Below, in pieces: positions 1-6,784 of a stretch of DNA of 17,060 bases (positions are counted from its first letter, which is position 1; every line of letters begins with the position of its first letter). Origin of the DNA: CAVYGB01 sp046734815 (GTDB lineage Bacteria > Myxococcota_A > Polyangia > Fen-1088); assembly GCA_046734815.1 (NCBI GenBank), contig JBKPRZ010000373.1, positions 1 to 17,060 of the forward strand. The letters run 5' to 3'. The notes under the pieces were generated by a model. The model ran no database searches and had not been told where the DNA came from. It saw only the letters and a program-made list of their open reading frames with translations. The position numbers and the translations under genes were made by a program.

Positions 1-1097
1 GTGGGGAACCGGTGGGTCAGCGGCGCCGCGTCCGCCCCCGGCAGCGGGCGGCCGAAACGCGCAGCCAGGCGGCCGGCCAGCGTGGTGGCGGCGCGCACCG
101 AGACCTGCTGCCCGAGGATCGCGCGCACCGTGGTCTCGAACGGATCCAGGGCGCCCGGGACGCGCAGCCCCGGCCGGCGGCGGACACGTGGCCCCAGCTC
201 CGGATCGCGCGCCAGCACCGCGGCGATCGCCTGCGGCTCGGCGTCCAGATCGAACAGCCGCCGCAGCGCCGCCGCCAGCTTCATCAGCCCGCCCAGCAGC
301 GACAGCGACGCCTCGGCCCACAGGGCAGGCCGCCGCGCGTCCGCGCGCACCGTGACCGTGCCCAGCTGGCCGTCGATCTCGACCACCCGCCGGTAGCTGT
401 GCTCCGACACCTGCTCGACCCCCGGGATGGCGCGGTCGCGCAGGAACCCGAGCAGCGCCAGCCAGTCCAGCGGCGGCCGGTAATCCAGCCGCAGCGACAG
501 GGTCTGCGGCGCCCGGCCGGGGGCCGGGGACTCGTCGGTCGCGTGCGCGCGGCGGAGCTGTGAGGGCGACCGTTCGAAGCGCGCGCGGAACAGGGCGTTG
601 AAGCGGCGGACGCTCTGGAAGCCGCTGGCGAACGCGATCTCGGCCAGCCCCAGAGGGGTGTCCTGCAGCAGCCGCTTGGCCAGGGCCAGCCGCCGCGACT
701 GTGCCAGCTCGATCGGCGTCACACCGATCTGCAGGGCCATCGCCCGGCGCAGGTGGCGACCGGTGACGCCGAGCTCGCTGGCCAGGTGATCGACGTCGTT
801 CTCGTTCAGGAAACCCTGATCGATCCGGTCGACCGCACGCGCGACAAGGCGGGGCAACGCGTCCTGGTGCGCGCGGCCGGGCGCCAGCTCGGGTCGGCAG
901 CGGAAGCAGGCACGGTAGCCCGCCTTCTCGGCCTCCGCTGGCGAGGCGAAGAAGGCGCAGCGGTCTCGCCCGGGCGTGCGCGCGCTGCAGATCGGCCGGC
1001 AATAGATGCCGGTGGTGCTGACGCCGACGTAGAAGATCCCGTCGAACCGCGCGTCCCGCGCGGTGAGCGCCTCGTAGAAACCGTCCGCGTCCCCCAT
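1..1097 (-). CDS. alkA: Ada-type/AraC/AlkA fusion: methyl-responsive regulator and 3-methyladenine DNA glycosylase (3' end outside window)
   Basis: The reading frame is open from ATG at 1097 to the left edge, giving 365 codons. Residues 1-75 form an Ada-type methylphosphotriester/zinc domain, with YVGVSTTGIYCRPIC and CFRC supplying Cys33, Cys37, Cys64 and Cys67. Residues about 83-183 are an AraC-type double helix-turn-helix (LASELGVTGRHLRRAM and IAFASGFQSVRRFNALFR). From about 198 an AlkA N-terminal-like domain begins, followed by the start of the HhH glycosylase core (RAILGQQVSVRAA, 325-337). In this family the protein senses methyl damage through a Cys, activates its own regulon, and excises alkylated bases. 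The catalytic Asp region of AlkA lies past the window edge, so activity cannot be judged. A GTG at 1115 is an alternative start; neither start has a clear Shine-Dalgarno. Family assignment is firm, but the symbol is approximate because of the fusion. Confidence 0.93.
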   Translation of the reverse strand, partial: MGDADGFYEALTARDARFDGIFYVGVSTTGIYCRPICSARTPGRDRCAFFASPAEAEKAGYRACFRCRPELAPGRAHQDALPRLVARAVDRIDQGFLNENDVDHLASELGVTGRHLRRAMALQIGVTPIELAQSRRLALAKRLLQDTPLGLAEIAFASGFQSVRRFNALFRARFERSPSQLRRAHATDESPAPGRAPQTLSLRLDYRPPLDWLALLGFLRDRAIPGVEQVSEHSYRRVVEIDGQLGTVTVRADARRPALWAEASLSLLGGLMKLAAALRRLFDLDAEPQAIAAVLARDPELGPRVRRRPGLRVPGALDPFETTVRAILGQQVSVRAATTLAGRLAARFGRPLPGADAAPLTHRFP

Positions 1098-1115
1098 GGC
1101 CAGGTCGTTGTACAC

Positions 1116-1127
1116 CCCCCCGGGGGG
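1116..1127. promoter_or_regulatory. C6/G6 perfect palindrome upstream of the Ada/AlkA gene
   Basis: Six C followed by six G form a 12-bp perfect palindrome. It lies 19 bp upstream of the ATG of the Ada/AlkA fusion, directly next to an alternative GTG start. It could be an operator, a translation-blocking hairpin, or simply a G/C run. Function is unknown. Confidence 0.3.
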
Positions 1128-1150
1128 TAGATCTGGCCGTTTTCGGACCT

Positions 1151-1168
1151 GGCGGCAAATTCGCCGCC
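1151..1168. terminator. Inverted repeat GGCGGC-aaattc-GCCGCC: terminator-like or operator
   Basis: Perfect 6-bp arms (1151-1156 and 1163-1168) flank an AT-rich 6-nt loop. The repeat lies 21 bp past the stop of the 945-aa gene and 53 bp upstream of the Ada/AlkA ATG, so it may end the former transcript or act as an operator for the latter. No T-run follows on the minus strand, so classical intrinsic termination is not supported. Confidence 0.35.
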
Positions 1169-1182
1169 CCCGGTCCCCGGGG
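1168..1182. terminator. Inverted repeat CCCCGG-tcc-CCGGGG just after the 945-aa gene
   Basis: Perfect 6-bp arms with a 3-nt loop sit 7 bp beyond the stop codon of the minus-strand 945-aa gene. A G/C-only hairpin here may stabilise the 3' end or assist termination. There is no U-tract. Confidence 0.3.
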
Positions 1183-1189
1183 CGCGGGC

Positions 1190-4027
1190 TCAGGTCGTGG
1201 GGCCGTCGTCCGGCGGCGAGAACAGGTCGATCGGGGGCAGGTCGGTGGCCGGCGGCGGCGCCGCTGCCGGCGGCGGCCCGAGATCGAGCCCGAGGCTGAT
1301 CGAGTTGTCCTCCTCCGCCTTCTGCTGCCGCCGCATCGTCGCCGAGCTGGCGCCCGGCTGCACCGGCATCGCCGCCGAAGATCCGGCCGGCGCCTGCGCC
1401 CGCATCGTCGCCGACGATACGCCCGGCGCCTGCGCCCGCATCACCGCCGAGCTCGCGCCCGGCTGCACCGGCATCACCGACGATGATCCGCCCGCCTGCG
1501 CCCGCATCACCGCCGAGCTCGCCCCCGGCTGCACCGGCAACGTCGCCGAGCTGCGGGCGGCGATCACGTCCGGGTCGTTGTCCAGCGCCCGCGACACGTC
1601 GTCCACCTTGCGCTCCCAGTCCAGGTTCACGACGATGGTGTGGGCCTTGCGCTTGACCACCACGTGGGTCTTCTCGACCAGCATGCCGCCGGCCTCCACC
1701 CGCAGGATGTGCTGGCCCATGTCGACCTTCAGCACCGCCAGGCCCTCGTCGTTCGTCTTGACCGCCTTGTCGCGCGCATCGTCCAGCCAGACCAGCGCCC
1801 CGGACAGCGCGTTCTTCTTGTCCTGCACGGTGACGTGGAACTCGGCGCTGGTCACCGCCAACGAGAAGACGACCGCCTTGACCTCCTGCTGCTTGACCTC
1901 CACCCGCTGGGTGAACTGATCGCCCGACAGGATGTGCGTCAGCTTGCCGGTGCGGTAAGTGCCATACAGGTGGACGTAATAGCGCCCCGGCGGGATGCGT
2001 TCGAACGTCGTGCTGGTCTCGATCAACGAGGCCGACAGCTTGTCTTGCTTGGGCCCGGTCTTGTCCAGCTCGTCGGCGAACTGCTTCGCGTCGGTGACCT
2101 TCGGCGGCCGGGCCGACTGCGAGATCACCACACAGAACATGCGATCGCTGATGTCGGCCATCTGCAGCTTGACCACGATCTCACCGACCCGGCGGCGCTT
2201 GCGCACCACCCCGATCGGCACCGCGATCGCCAGACCCACCAGCCCGAACGGAAGCACGTTCACCGACAGCAGCGAGTGGCTCAGCCCCGGCACCTTGCCG
2301 CTCGTGCGGTAGGCGGTGGCGCTGGCCCCGTCGAACAGGATCAGCTCGACCTCCACCTGCAGCCCGTGCGTCGTCTCGCTGTGCACGATCACCAGATCGG
2401 CGCCCTGCTTCTCGGCCAGGTTGCCCAGCGCCACCTCGGTCAGGTTCGCCGGCGCGATCACCTCGCCCCCCGCCGGCGCGCCCACCAGGCCCATCTCGAA
2501 CGGCTTGTCCCACATCGCCCGCAGCAGCCCCAGCTCCAGCCGCGGCCGCCGCACCCGGAACGGCAGGTACCAGGTCGCCTCCGTCTCCTGCTTCGCGATC
2601 ACCACCGCCCGCGGTCCCGCCTGCTCCTGCAGCACCCCGAAGTTGCCCAGCAGCGCCCGCAGCTGCACCGCCAGCCCCTCGACGGCGGTGTCCGTCGGCT
2701 TGATGTCGATCCCGCCCAGGCGCAGCTTCTGGGCCGCCCCGTCACGCCGCTCCAGCTCCTGCCCCAGCGACTTCATCGCCGTCTCGCCCTTGGGGCCCAG
2801 AGCCTCCAGCTTGTCCTTGACCGCCGCCACCTCGCTCTTGTCCAGCTTGTCGACCTGGGCCAGCGGCAGCGCCTTGTCGACCTGCACCCCGCCTTCCAGC
2901 GCCCGCGTGGCCACCGACTGCGCCAGCGCCGGGTCCTTGGCCGCCACCCGCTCGGCCGCGCCCACCGCCGCGTTCTCCACCTCGGGCGGCAGCGCGTTCG
3001 GATTCGCCGCCGACATGAAGGCCAGGGTCTGGCGGTTGTCGCTGTCCGGATCTTTCATCGTCATGGCCAGGGCCTCGGCCTGCTGGTCCTCGGACAGGTG
3101 GCCCTTGTTCAGCGCCTGGCGGTCCGGCGAGTACCGGCGCTTGATCAGCAGCGCCACATTGGCCGCCTCCGCATACGGATCCTTCGCGGTCTTGATCTGC
3201 TCGAACTCGGTCAGCGCCCCTTCCATGTCGCCCTGGTTGGCCATGGCCCGCGCCTTGCCCGCCCGCGCCTGCACGTGTTTCGGGTCGGTCTTCAGGATCT
3301 CCTCGGCGGTCTGCCGGGCACTGGCGTTGTCGCCCGACAGCAGCGACATCTGCATGCGCGACGGCGCCGGCACGTTCGGGTTGGCCGCCAGGGTATCGAC
3401 CACGTTCTTGACCGGGGCCAGCTTGATCGCGCGCGGATCGGCCACCTCCAGCTCGTGCGCCGCCGACCTGACATCGCCGCCGTTCATCGCCGCCTGCGCG
3501 CGCGCGTACGGCGCCATCGAGGCCAGCGGCACCGGGGGCCGCTCGACCGCGGTCAGCCCCAGCCGGGAGGCCAGCCGCTGGGCCAGCTGGGTGGCCAGCG
3601 CGTGCAGCTCGTTCGGCAACACGTCCACCGCCACCGTGCTCAGCCGGGTGCCCTCCGGCCCCAGCACCTGCCCGCGCACCTCCCAGCGGCCGCCATCCAC
3701 CACCAGCACACCGGTGAAGGCGCGGTCGCAGTTCAGCCGCACCATCAACCCCTTGGCCTGGCCCGGCGCCAGGGTCAGCACCTCCTGCCGCCGGCCGGCG
3801 TTGGACACCTCCAGCGCCATGGCCAGCTCGCGGGTCGGCACCAGCACGCGCTGGCCGGGCTCGAGCATCGAGCGCACCAGCATGCTGACCGACACCGCCA
3901 GGTCCCGCTGCGCTGGGGCGGACTCCAGGTCCGCCATCACCGCGCCGACCGGCGCCGCCACCGCCGTGCGCGCTCCCGCGCTGAGACCCACGGCGACCAG
4001 AAAATAGAAAGAAAGGGGCGCTCGCAC
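1190..4027 (-). CDS. Large secreted/membrane-anchored TPR-like protein with Ig-like C-terminal part and Ser/Gln/Pro repeat tail
   Basis: A 945-aa protein with a GTG start; no other in-frame start is visible just upstream. Residues 1-26 look like a signal peptide (hydrophobic core FYFLVAVGLSAG, possible cleavage after AVA). Residues about 30-160 loosely recall TolB_N/FlgO-like secretion-associated folds (weak resemblance only). Residues about 170-300 contain TPR-like helical pairs (DNASARQTAEEILKTDPKHVQARAGKARAMANQGDMEGALTEF region). A hydrophobic segment at 591-608 followed by RKRRR could be a transmembrane anchor. Residues about 675-800 contain beta-rich carboxypeptidase-regulatory/Ig-like stretches (IPPGRYYVHLYG; LSGALVWLDDA...DEGLAVLKV). 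Residues 827-899 are short Ser/Gln/Pro repeats, and the tail is Pro/Asp-rich. It starts 41 bp after the hybrid kinase stop. I do not recognise a named family; an envelope scaffold or sensor-associated role is inference. Confidence 0.85.
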   Translation of the reverse strand: MRAPLSFYFLVAVGLSAGARTAVAAPVGAVMADLESAPAQRDLAVSVSMLVRSMLEPGQRVLVPTRELAMALEVSNAGRRQEVLTLAPGQAKGLMVRLNCDRAFTGVLVVDGGRWEVRGQVLGPEGTRLSTVAVDVLPNELHALATQLAQRLASRLGLTAVERPPVPLASMAPYARAQAAMNGGDVRSAAHELEVADPRAIKLAPVKNVVDTLAANPNVPAPSRMQMSLLSGDNASARQTAEEILKTDPKHVQARAGKARAMANQGDMEGALTEFEQIKTAKDPYAEAANVALLIKRRYSPDRQALNKGHLSEDQQAEALAMTMKDPDSDNRQTLAFMSAANPNALPPEVENAAVGAAERVAAKDPALAQSVATRALEGGVQVDKALPLAQVDKLDKSEVAAVKDKLEALGPKGETAMKSLGQELERRDGAAQKLRLGGIDIKPTDTAVEGLAVQLRALLGNFGVLQEQAGPRAVVIAKQETEATWYLPFRVRRPRLELGLLRAMWDKPFEMGLVGAPAGGEVIAPANLTEVALGNLAEKQGADLVIVHSETTHGLQVEVELILFDGASATAYRTSGKVPGLSHSLLSVNVLPFGLVGLAIAVPIGVVRKRRRVGEIVVKLQMADISDRMFCVVISQSARPPKVTDAKQFADELDKTGPKQDKLSASLIETSTTFERIPPGRYYVHLYGTYRTGKLTHILSGDQFTQRVEVKQQEVKAVVFSLAVTSAEFHVTVQDKKNALSGALVWLDDARDKAVKTNDEGLAVLKVDMGQHILRVEAGGMLVEKTHVVVKRKAHTIVVNLDWERKVDDVSRALDNDPDVIAARSSATLPVQPGASSAVMRAQAGGSSSVMPVQPGASSAVMRAQAPGVSSATMRAQAPAGSSAAMPVQPGASSATMRRQQKAEEDNSISLGLDLGPPPAAAPPPATDLPPIDLFSPPDDGPTT
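1331..1553 (-). repeat. In-frame degenerate tandem repeat encoding SSAxM(P/R)xQ(P/A)G units
   Basis: Seven degenerate units of 10-13 codons encode residues about 827-899 of the 945-aa protein. Two unit types are interspersed: one ending MPVQPG (or LPVQPG) and one ending MRAQAPG, each following (A/V/S)SSA(V/T/A). Indels between units are whole codons, so the array is maintained as protein rather than as DNA spacing. The Ser/Thr-plus-Arg units could be kinase substrates, and Gln/Pro-rich stretches are common flexible linkers. Both readings are inference. Confidence 0.85.
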
Positions 4028-4053
4028 CCCACGGTCATCGTCAGGTGACGGGC

Positions 4054-4068
4054 CGCGCTTGAAGCGCG
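4054..4068 (-). terminator. Perfect inverted repeat directly after the hybrid kinase stop codon
   Basis: CGCGCTT-g-AAGCGCG has perfect 7-bp arms around one base and begins immediately after the TAA (4069-4071) of the minus-strand kinase gene. As RNA it folds to a 6-bp stem with a 3-nt loop. It fills about a third of the 41-bp gap to the next gene and could attenuate read-through or protect the upstream message. There is no U-tract. Confidence 0.45.
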
Positions 4069-5964
4069 TTATTTCTCTGGCCGTTGCCGCATCAGGGCCT
4101 CCGCCCCCGCGATCAGCGGCGCGGGCGCCTCCAGCACCTGCGACACCTTGCGCATCAACGAATCGAAGGTCAGCGGCTTCTCCAGATAATCGACCCCGCG
4201 CACCGGATCGCCCGCCGGCAGCCCGCGCTCCCAGCTGTAGCCGGAGATGAACAGCACGCGCAGGCCGGGCCGGTCCTCGGCCAGCCGCCGGGCCAGCTCG
4301 ATGCCGCCCAGGTTCGCCATCACCACGTCGGTCACCAGCAGGTGGATGGGGCCGGGGTGGGCGCGCGCGCGCTCGAGGGCCTCGGCCCCGTCGCTGGCGG
4401 TCAGCACCTGGTAGCCGCCCAGCCGCAGCAGCCGCCGGGTCACCGCCCGCACGTCGGGCTCGTCTTCGGCCAGCAGGATGGTCGCCTCCACCGTCGAGGG
4501 CCCGCCCACCTGCGGAGCCGCCGCCGGCTGCAGCAGCGCTTCGGGCGTCTGCGGCTCGGCCAGCGCGTCGATCGCGCGCGGCAGGTAGATCTCGAAGGTC
4601 GAGCCCTTGCCCGGCTCCGAGTCCACCGCCACCCGCCCGCCGCTCTGATCGACCACGCCGTACACCGTGGCCAGGCCCAGCCCCACCCCCTGGCCCACCT
4701 CCTTCGTGGTGAAGAACGGCTCGAAGGCACGCCGCTGGGTGGAGATGTCCATCCCCACCCCGGTGTCGCTCACCTGCAGCACCACGTACGAACCAGGTGC
4801 AAGCGACTGGTCGCCGTCCACCTCCACCAGCGCGGTCTCCAGGGTCAGCACCCCGCCGCCGGGCATGGCGTCGCGTGCGTTGGTGGCCAGGTTGATGATC
4901 ACCTGCTCCAGCTGACCCGAGTCGGCCTTGACCAGCGCCGCCCCGGGCGCCAGCGAGACCTTCAGCTGGACGGTCTCACCGATCAGCCGCCCCAGCAGCC
5001 GCTGCATGTCGCCGACCAGGCGGTTCAGGTCCAGAACCCGCGGTGCCAGCTTCTGCCGGCGCGAGAAGGCCAGCAGCTGCCGCACCAGGTTCGCGCCCCG
5101 CTCGGCCGCCCCGCGCATCTCGTCGACCGCCTGCCGCGCCGACGGCGGCAGCTGCGACCCGCGCGACAGCATGCTGGCGTTGGCCAGCACGACCGTCAGC
5201 AGGTTGTTGAAGTCGTGGGCCACGCCCCCCGCCAGCCGGCCGATGCTCTCCAGCCGCTGGGCCTGGCGCAGGGTCTCGCCCTGACGAGCCAGCGCCTCGG
5301 TCCGCTCGGCCACGCGCCGCTCGAGCCCCTGGTTGGTCTCCTCCAGGCTCCGCTGCGTCTGCGCCAGCTGCGACAGCAGCGCCTCGTTCTCGAAGCGCAG
5401 CCGAAACGCCTCGCGCAGGCTGCGGTGGTTGATGCGCGCCACCAGCGACAGCCCCAGCCCGTACACCACCATGATCGCGCCCATGGCCACGTGCAGGCGA
5501 TCGCCCATCGCGAACGTGCGCAGCGCCAGCGGCACCAGCGCCGGAGCGAGAAAGGCCCAGAACGCGGGCAGGTAGCTGGCCAGGGTCCCCGCGCCCGCCG
5601 CGCCCATGCCTCCCACGGTGAACGTGAAAAGGATCTGCGAGAGCACCCCCTCGCTGTCGAACAGCGTGGCCGCCGCCCCGCCCCACAGGACCCCCGACAC
5701 CGCGCTGCCGACCGCGAACCGGACGCCCCAGCGGCCCGCCCGCTCGGGCGCCGGGCGGGCGCGGCGGTACCGGCGCAGAAGCTCCAGGCGCGCCATGGCC
5801 ATCACCACCATCGCCCCCGGCCAGCCCAGCAGCAGCGCGGGCGGCGCCGACCCCCACAGGGCCGCGCTGATCACCGCCGCGTTGACCACGTTGGCAATCA
5901 GGACCGGCGCACTCTGATCGTAGAGCGTCCTTATCTGCTCGCCGCGAACCGCGCCGTCACCCAT
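4069..5964 (-). CDS. Membrane hybrid histidine kinase with C-terminal receiver domain
   Basis: A 631-aa protein from ATG at 5964; TTG at 5982 is an alternative that adds six residues, and neither start has a clear Shine-Dalgarno. Residues 1-180 hold about five or six hydrophobic segments, resembling the uncharacterised multi-TM input module seen on some diguanylate cyclases and kinases. No PAS or HAMP is evident. A coiled coil (about 190-240) leads to the H-box GGVAHDFNNLL (phosphorylated His250), N-box NLATNARDAM (about 358-367), G1 DTGVGM (401-406), F-box FEPFF and G2 GVGLGLATVYG (about 426-436). A CheY-like receiver occupies about 495-611 with acidic LLAEDEPD, phosphoacceptor Asp546 (LLVTDVVM) and Lys596 (LEKP). 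All catalytic residues are present, so it should be active. No output response regulator is adjacent; the downstream partner may be encoded elsewhere. It may be co-transcribed with the 945-aa protein gene. Confidence 0.95.
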   Translation of the reverse strand: MGDGAVRGEQIRTLYDQSAPVLIANVVNAAVISAALWGSAPPALLLGWPGAMVVMAMARLELLRRYRRARPAPERAGRWGVRFAVGSAVSGVLWGGAAATLFDSEGVLSQILFTFTVGGMGAAGAGTLASYLPAFWAFLAPALVPLALRTFAMGDRLHVAMGAIMVVYGLGLSLVARINHRSLREAFRLRFENEALLSQLAQTQRSLEETNQGLERRVAERTEALARQGETLRQAQRLESIGRLAGGVAHDFNNLLTVVLANASMLSRGSQLPPSARQAVDEMRGAAERGANLVRQLLAFSRRQKLAPRVLDLNRLVGDMQRLLGRLIGETVQLKVSLAPGAALVKADSGQLEQVIINLATNARDAMPGGGVLTLETALVEVDGDQSLAPGSYVVLQVSDTGVGMDISTQRRAFEPFFTTKEVGQGVGLGLATVYGVVDQSGGRVAVDSEPGKGSTFEIYLPRAIDALAEPQTPEALLQPAAAPQVGGPSTVEATILLAEDEPDVRAVTRRLLRLGGYQVLTASDGAEALERARAHPGPIHLLVTDVVMANLGGIELARRLAEDRPGLRVLFISGYSWERGLPAGDPVRGVDYLEKPLTFDSLMRKVSQVLEAPAPLIAGAEALMRQRPEK

Positions 5965-6025
5965 GGGGGCCGCTCGAACCAACGTTAAACCGCGCCCCCA
6001 CGGTCGTCCAGGCTGGGGGGCCGTC

Positions 6026-6059
6026 GGCCGCCGCCTGACGCGCCTGTCAGACGGCGGCC
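6026..6059 (-). terminator. Long hairpin downstream of yceI-like gene, before the kinase gene
   Basis: Two 14-bp arms (6026-6039 and 6046-6059) flank a 6-nt loop. The single mismatch becomes a G-U wobble in minus-strand RNA, so all 14 positions can pair there. It starts 26 bp after the YceI-like stop (6086-6088) and about 60 bp before the kinase start. The strand bias of the pairing favours a terminator or 3'-end stabiliser of the minus-strand yceI-like transcript. No T-run follows, so termination would be non-canonical. An operator for the kinase gene is the alternative. Confidence 0.6.
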
Positions 6060-6085
6060 CATGAATCAGGACGCCTGAGGCTCCC

Positions 6086-6673
6086 CTACGCTCGCCGGAC
6101 CAGCTCGACCTCGATCTCGATCTCCACCCGGTCGGCCACCACCACCCCGCCGGTCTCGAGCGCCACGTTCCAGGTCAGGCCCCAGTCCTTGCGGTTGATC
6201 GTCGCGCGCGCCGTGGCGCCCCGCTTGACGTTGCCCCAGGGGTCCTTGATGGCGGGCGGCAGCGGGTCGACCAGCAGGGTGACGGGACGGGTCACCCCGC
6301 GGATGGTCAGCCCCCCGGCCACCTGCAGCAGACCGTCGTCCAGCACCCGCACGTCCGTGGAACGGAAGTCCACGCTCGGGTGGTGCTCGACGTCCAGGAA
6401 GTCGGCGCTGCGCAGGTGCTCGTCGCGCTTGGGCTCGCGGGTGTCGATTCCGCGGGCGTCGATCCGCACCTGCACCTGCGAGCGGGCGAGGTCCTGCTCG
6501 TCCAGGGTGACGGTGCCGCTGACCGGGCCCAGCTGACCGCGCACGTGCGACACCATCAGGTGCCGCACCTTGAACCCGGCCGAGGCGTGCCCGGGATCGA
6601 TGTCCCACTGGCTGGCCGGGGTGGCGTCGACGGGCCGGGGCGACTGGCTGGTGGCTGTGGCTGAAGCGTTCAT
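6086..6673 (-). CDS. YceI-like lipocalin-fold protein
   Basis: A 195-aa protein starting at ATG 6673, chosen because AAGGAG lies 7 nt upstream and because family similarity begins about 20 residues in; the longer open frame upstream is non-coding intergenic DNA. The pattern WDIDPGHASAGFKVRHLMVSHVRG, GTVTLDEQDLARSQVQVRID, DEHLRSADFLDVEHHPSVDF, GGLTIRGVTRPVTL and GATARATINRKDWGLTW covers the full YceI domain. These proteins form a beta-barrel binding isoprenoid or other amphiphilic ligands; the physiological role is usually unclear. No signal peptide is visible, so this member is probably cytoplasmic, unlike E. coli YceI. It diverges from a LysR-type regulator, which probably controls it. Confidence 0.93.
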   Translation of the reverse strand: MNASATATSQSPRPVDATPASQWDIDPGHASAGFKVRHLMVSHVRGQLGPVSGTVTLDEQDLARSQVQVRIDARGIDTREPKRDEHLRSADFLDVEHHPSVDFRSTDVRVLDDGLLQVAGGLTIRGVTRPVTLLVDPLPPAIKDPWGNVKRGATARATINRKDWGLTWNVALETGGVVVADRVEIEIEVELVRRA

Positions 6674-6760
6674 GACGGGTCTCCTTTTCCTTCGTCGCCG
6701 GCTTCGCTGCCGCCGACAGGGATGAAGATGAGGCACCGGACGCCATTGGTGAAATGGATT

Positions 6761-6780
6761 GTGTTTATGGTCATAATCAC
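6761..6780. promoter_or_regulatory. AT-rich palindromic operator between yceI-like gene and lysR-type gene
   Basis: GTG-t-TTATG-gt-CATAA-t-CAC is a 20-bp interrupted palindrome with 8 of 10 pairs matching. It lies in an AT-rich patch (about 6743-6795) that stands out against the GC-rich surroundings, between two divergent genes. The position and symmetry fit a LysR-family recognition site; LTTR boxes are typically T-N11-A with dyad symmetry. It lies within the frame of the longer LysR ORF, which argues for the later start at 6785. Confidence 0.55.
6772..6777 (+). promoter_or_regulatory. Possible -10 element CATAAT placing a leaderless start at the lysR-type gene
   Basis: CATAAT matches TATAAT at 5 of 6 positions and ends 7 nt before the GTG at 6785, which would put transcription initiation at or next to the start codon. 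No good -35 is visible at 17 bp, and there is no Shine-Dalgarno. It overlaps the palindrome, so regulator binding would occlude it (autorepression). Confidence 0.35.
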
Positions 6781-6784
6781 GCTT

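Noticed and set aside
1331..1553. Possible CRISPR or DNA satellite array
   Set aside because: Units are in frame, degenerate and contiguous with no unique spacers, so they are protein-coding repeats.
1640..4048. 802-codon plus-strand open frame
   Set aside because: It lies antisense to the 945-aa gene. Its product is dominated by Arg, His, Gln and Leu with no domain, the usual shadow of a GC-rich gene.
4084..5988. 634-codon plus-strand open frame
   Set aside because: It is antisense to the hybrid histidine kinase, whose motifs are all intact on the minus strand.
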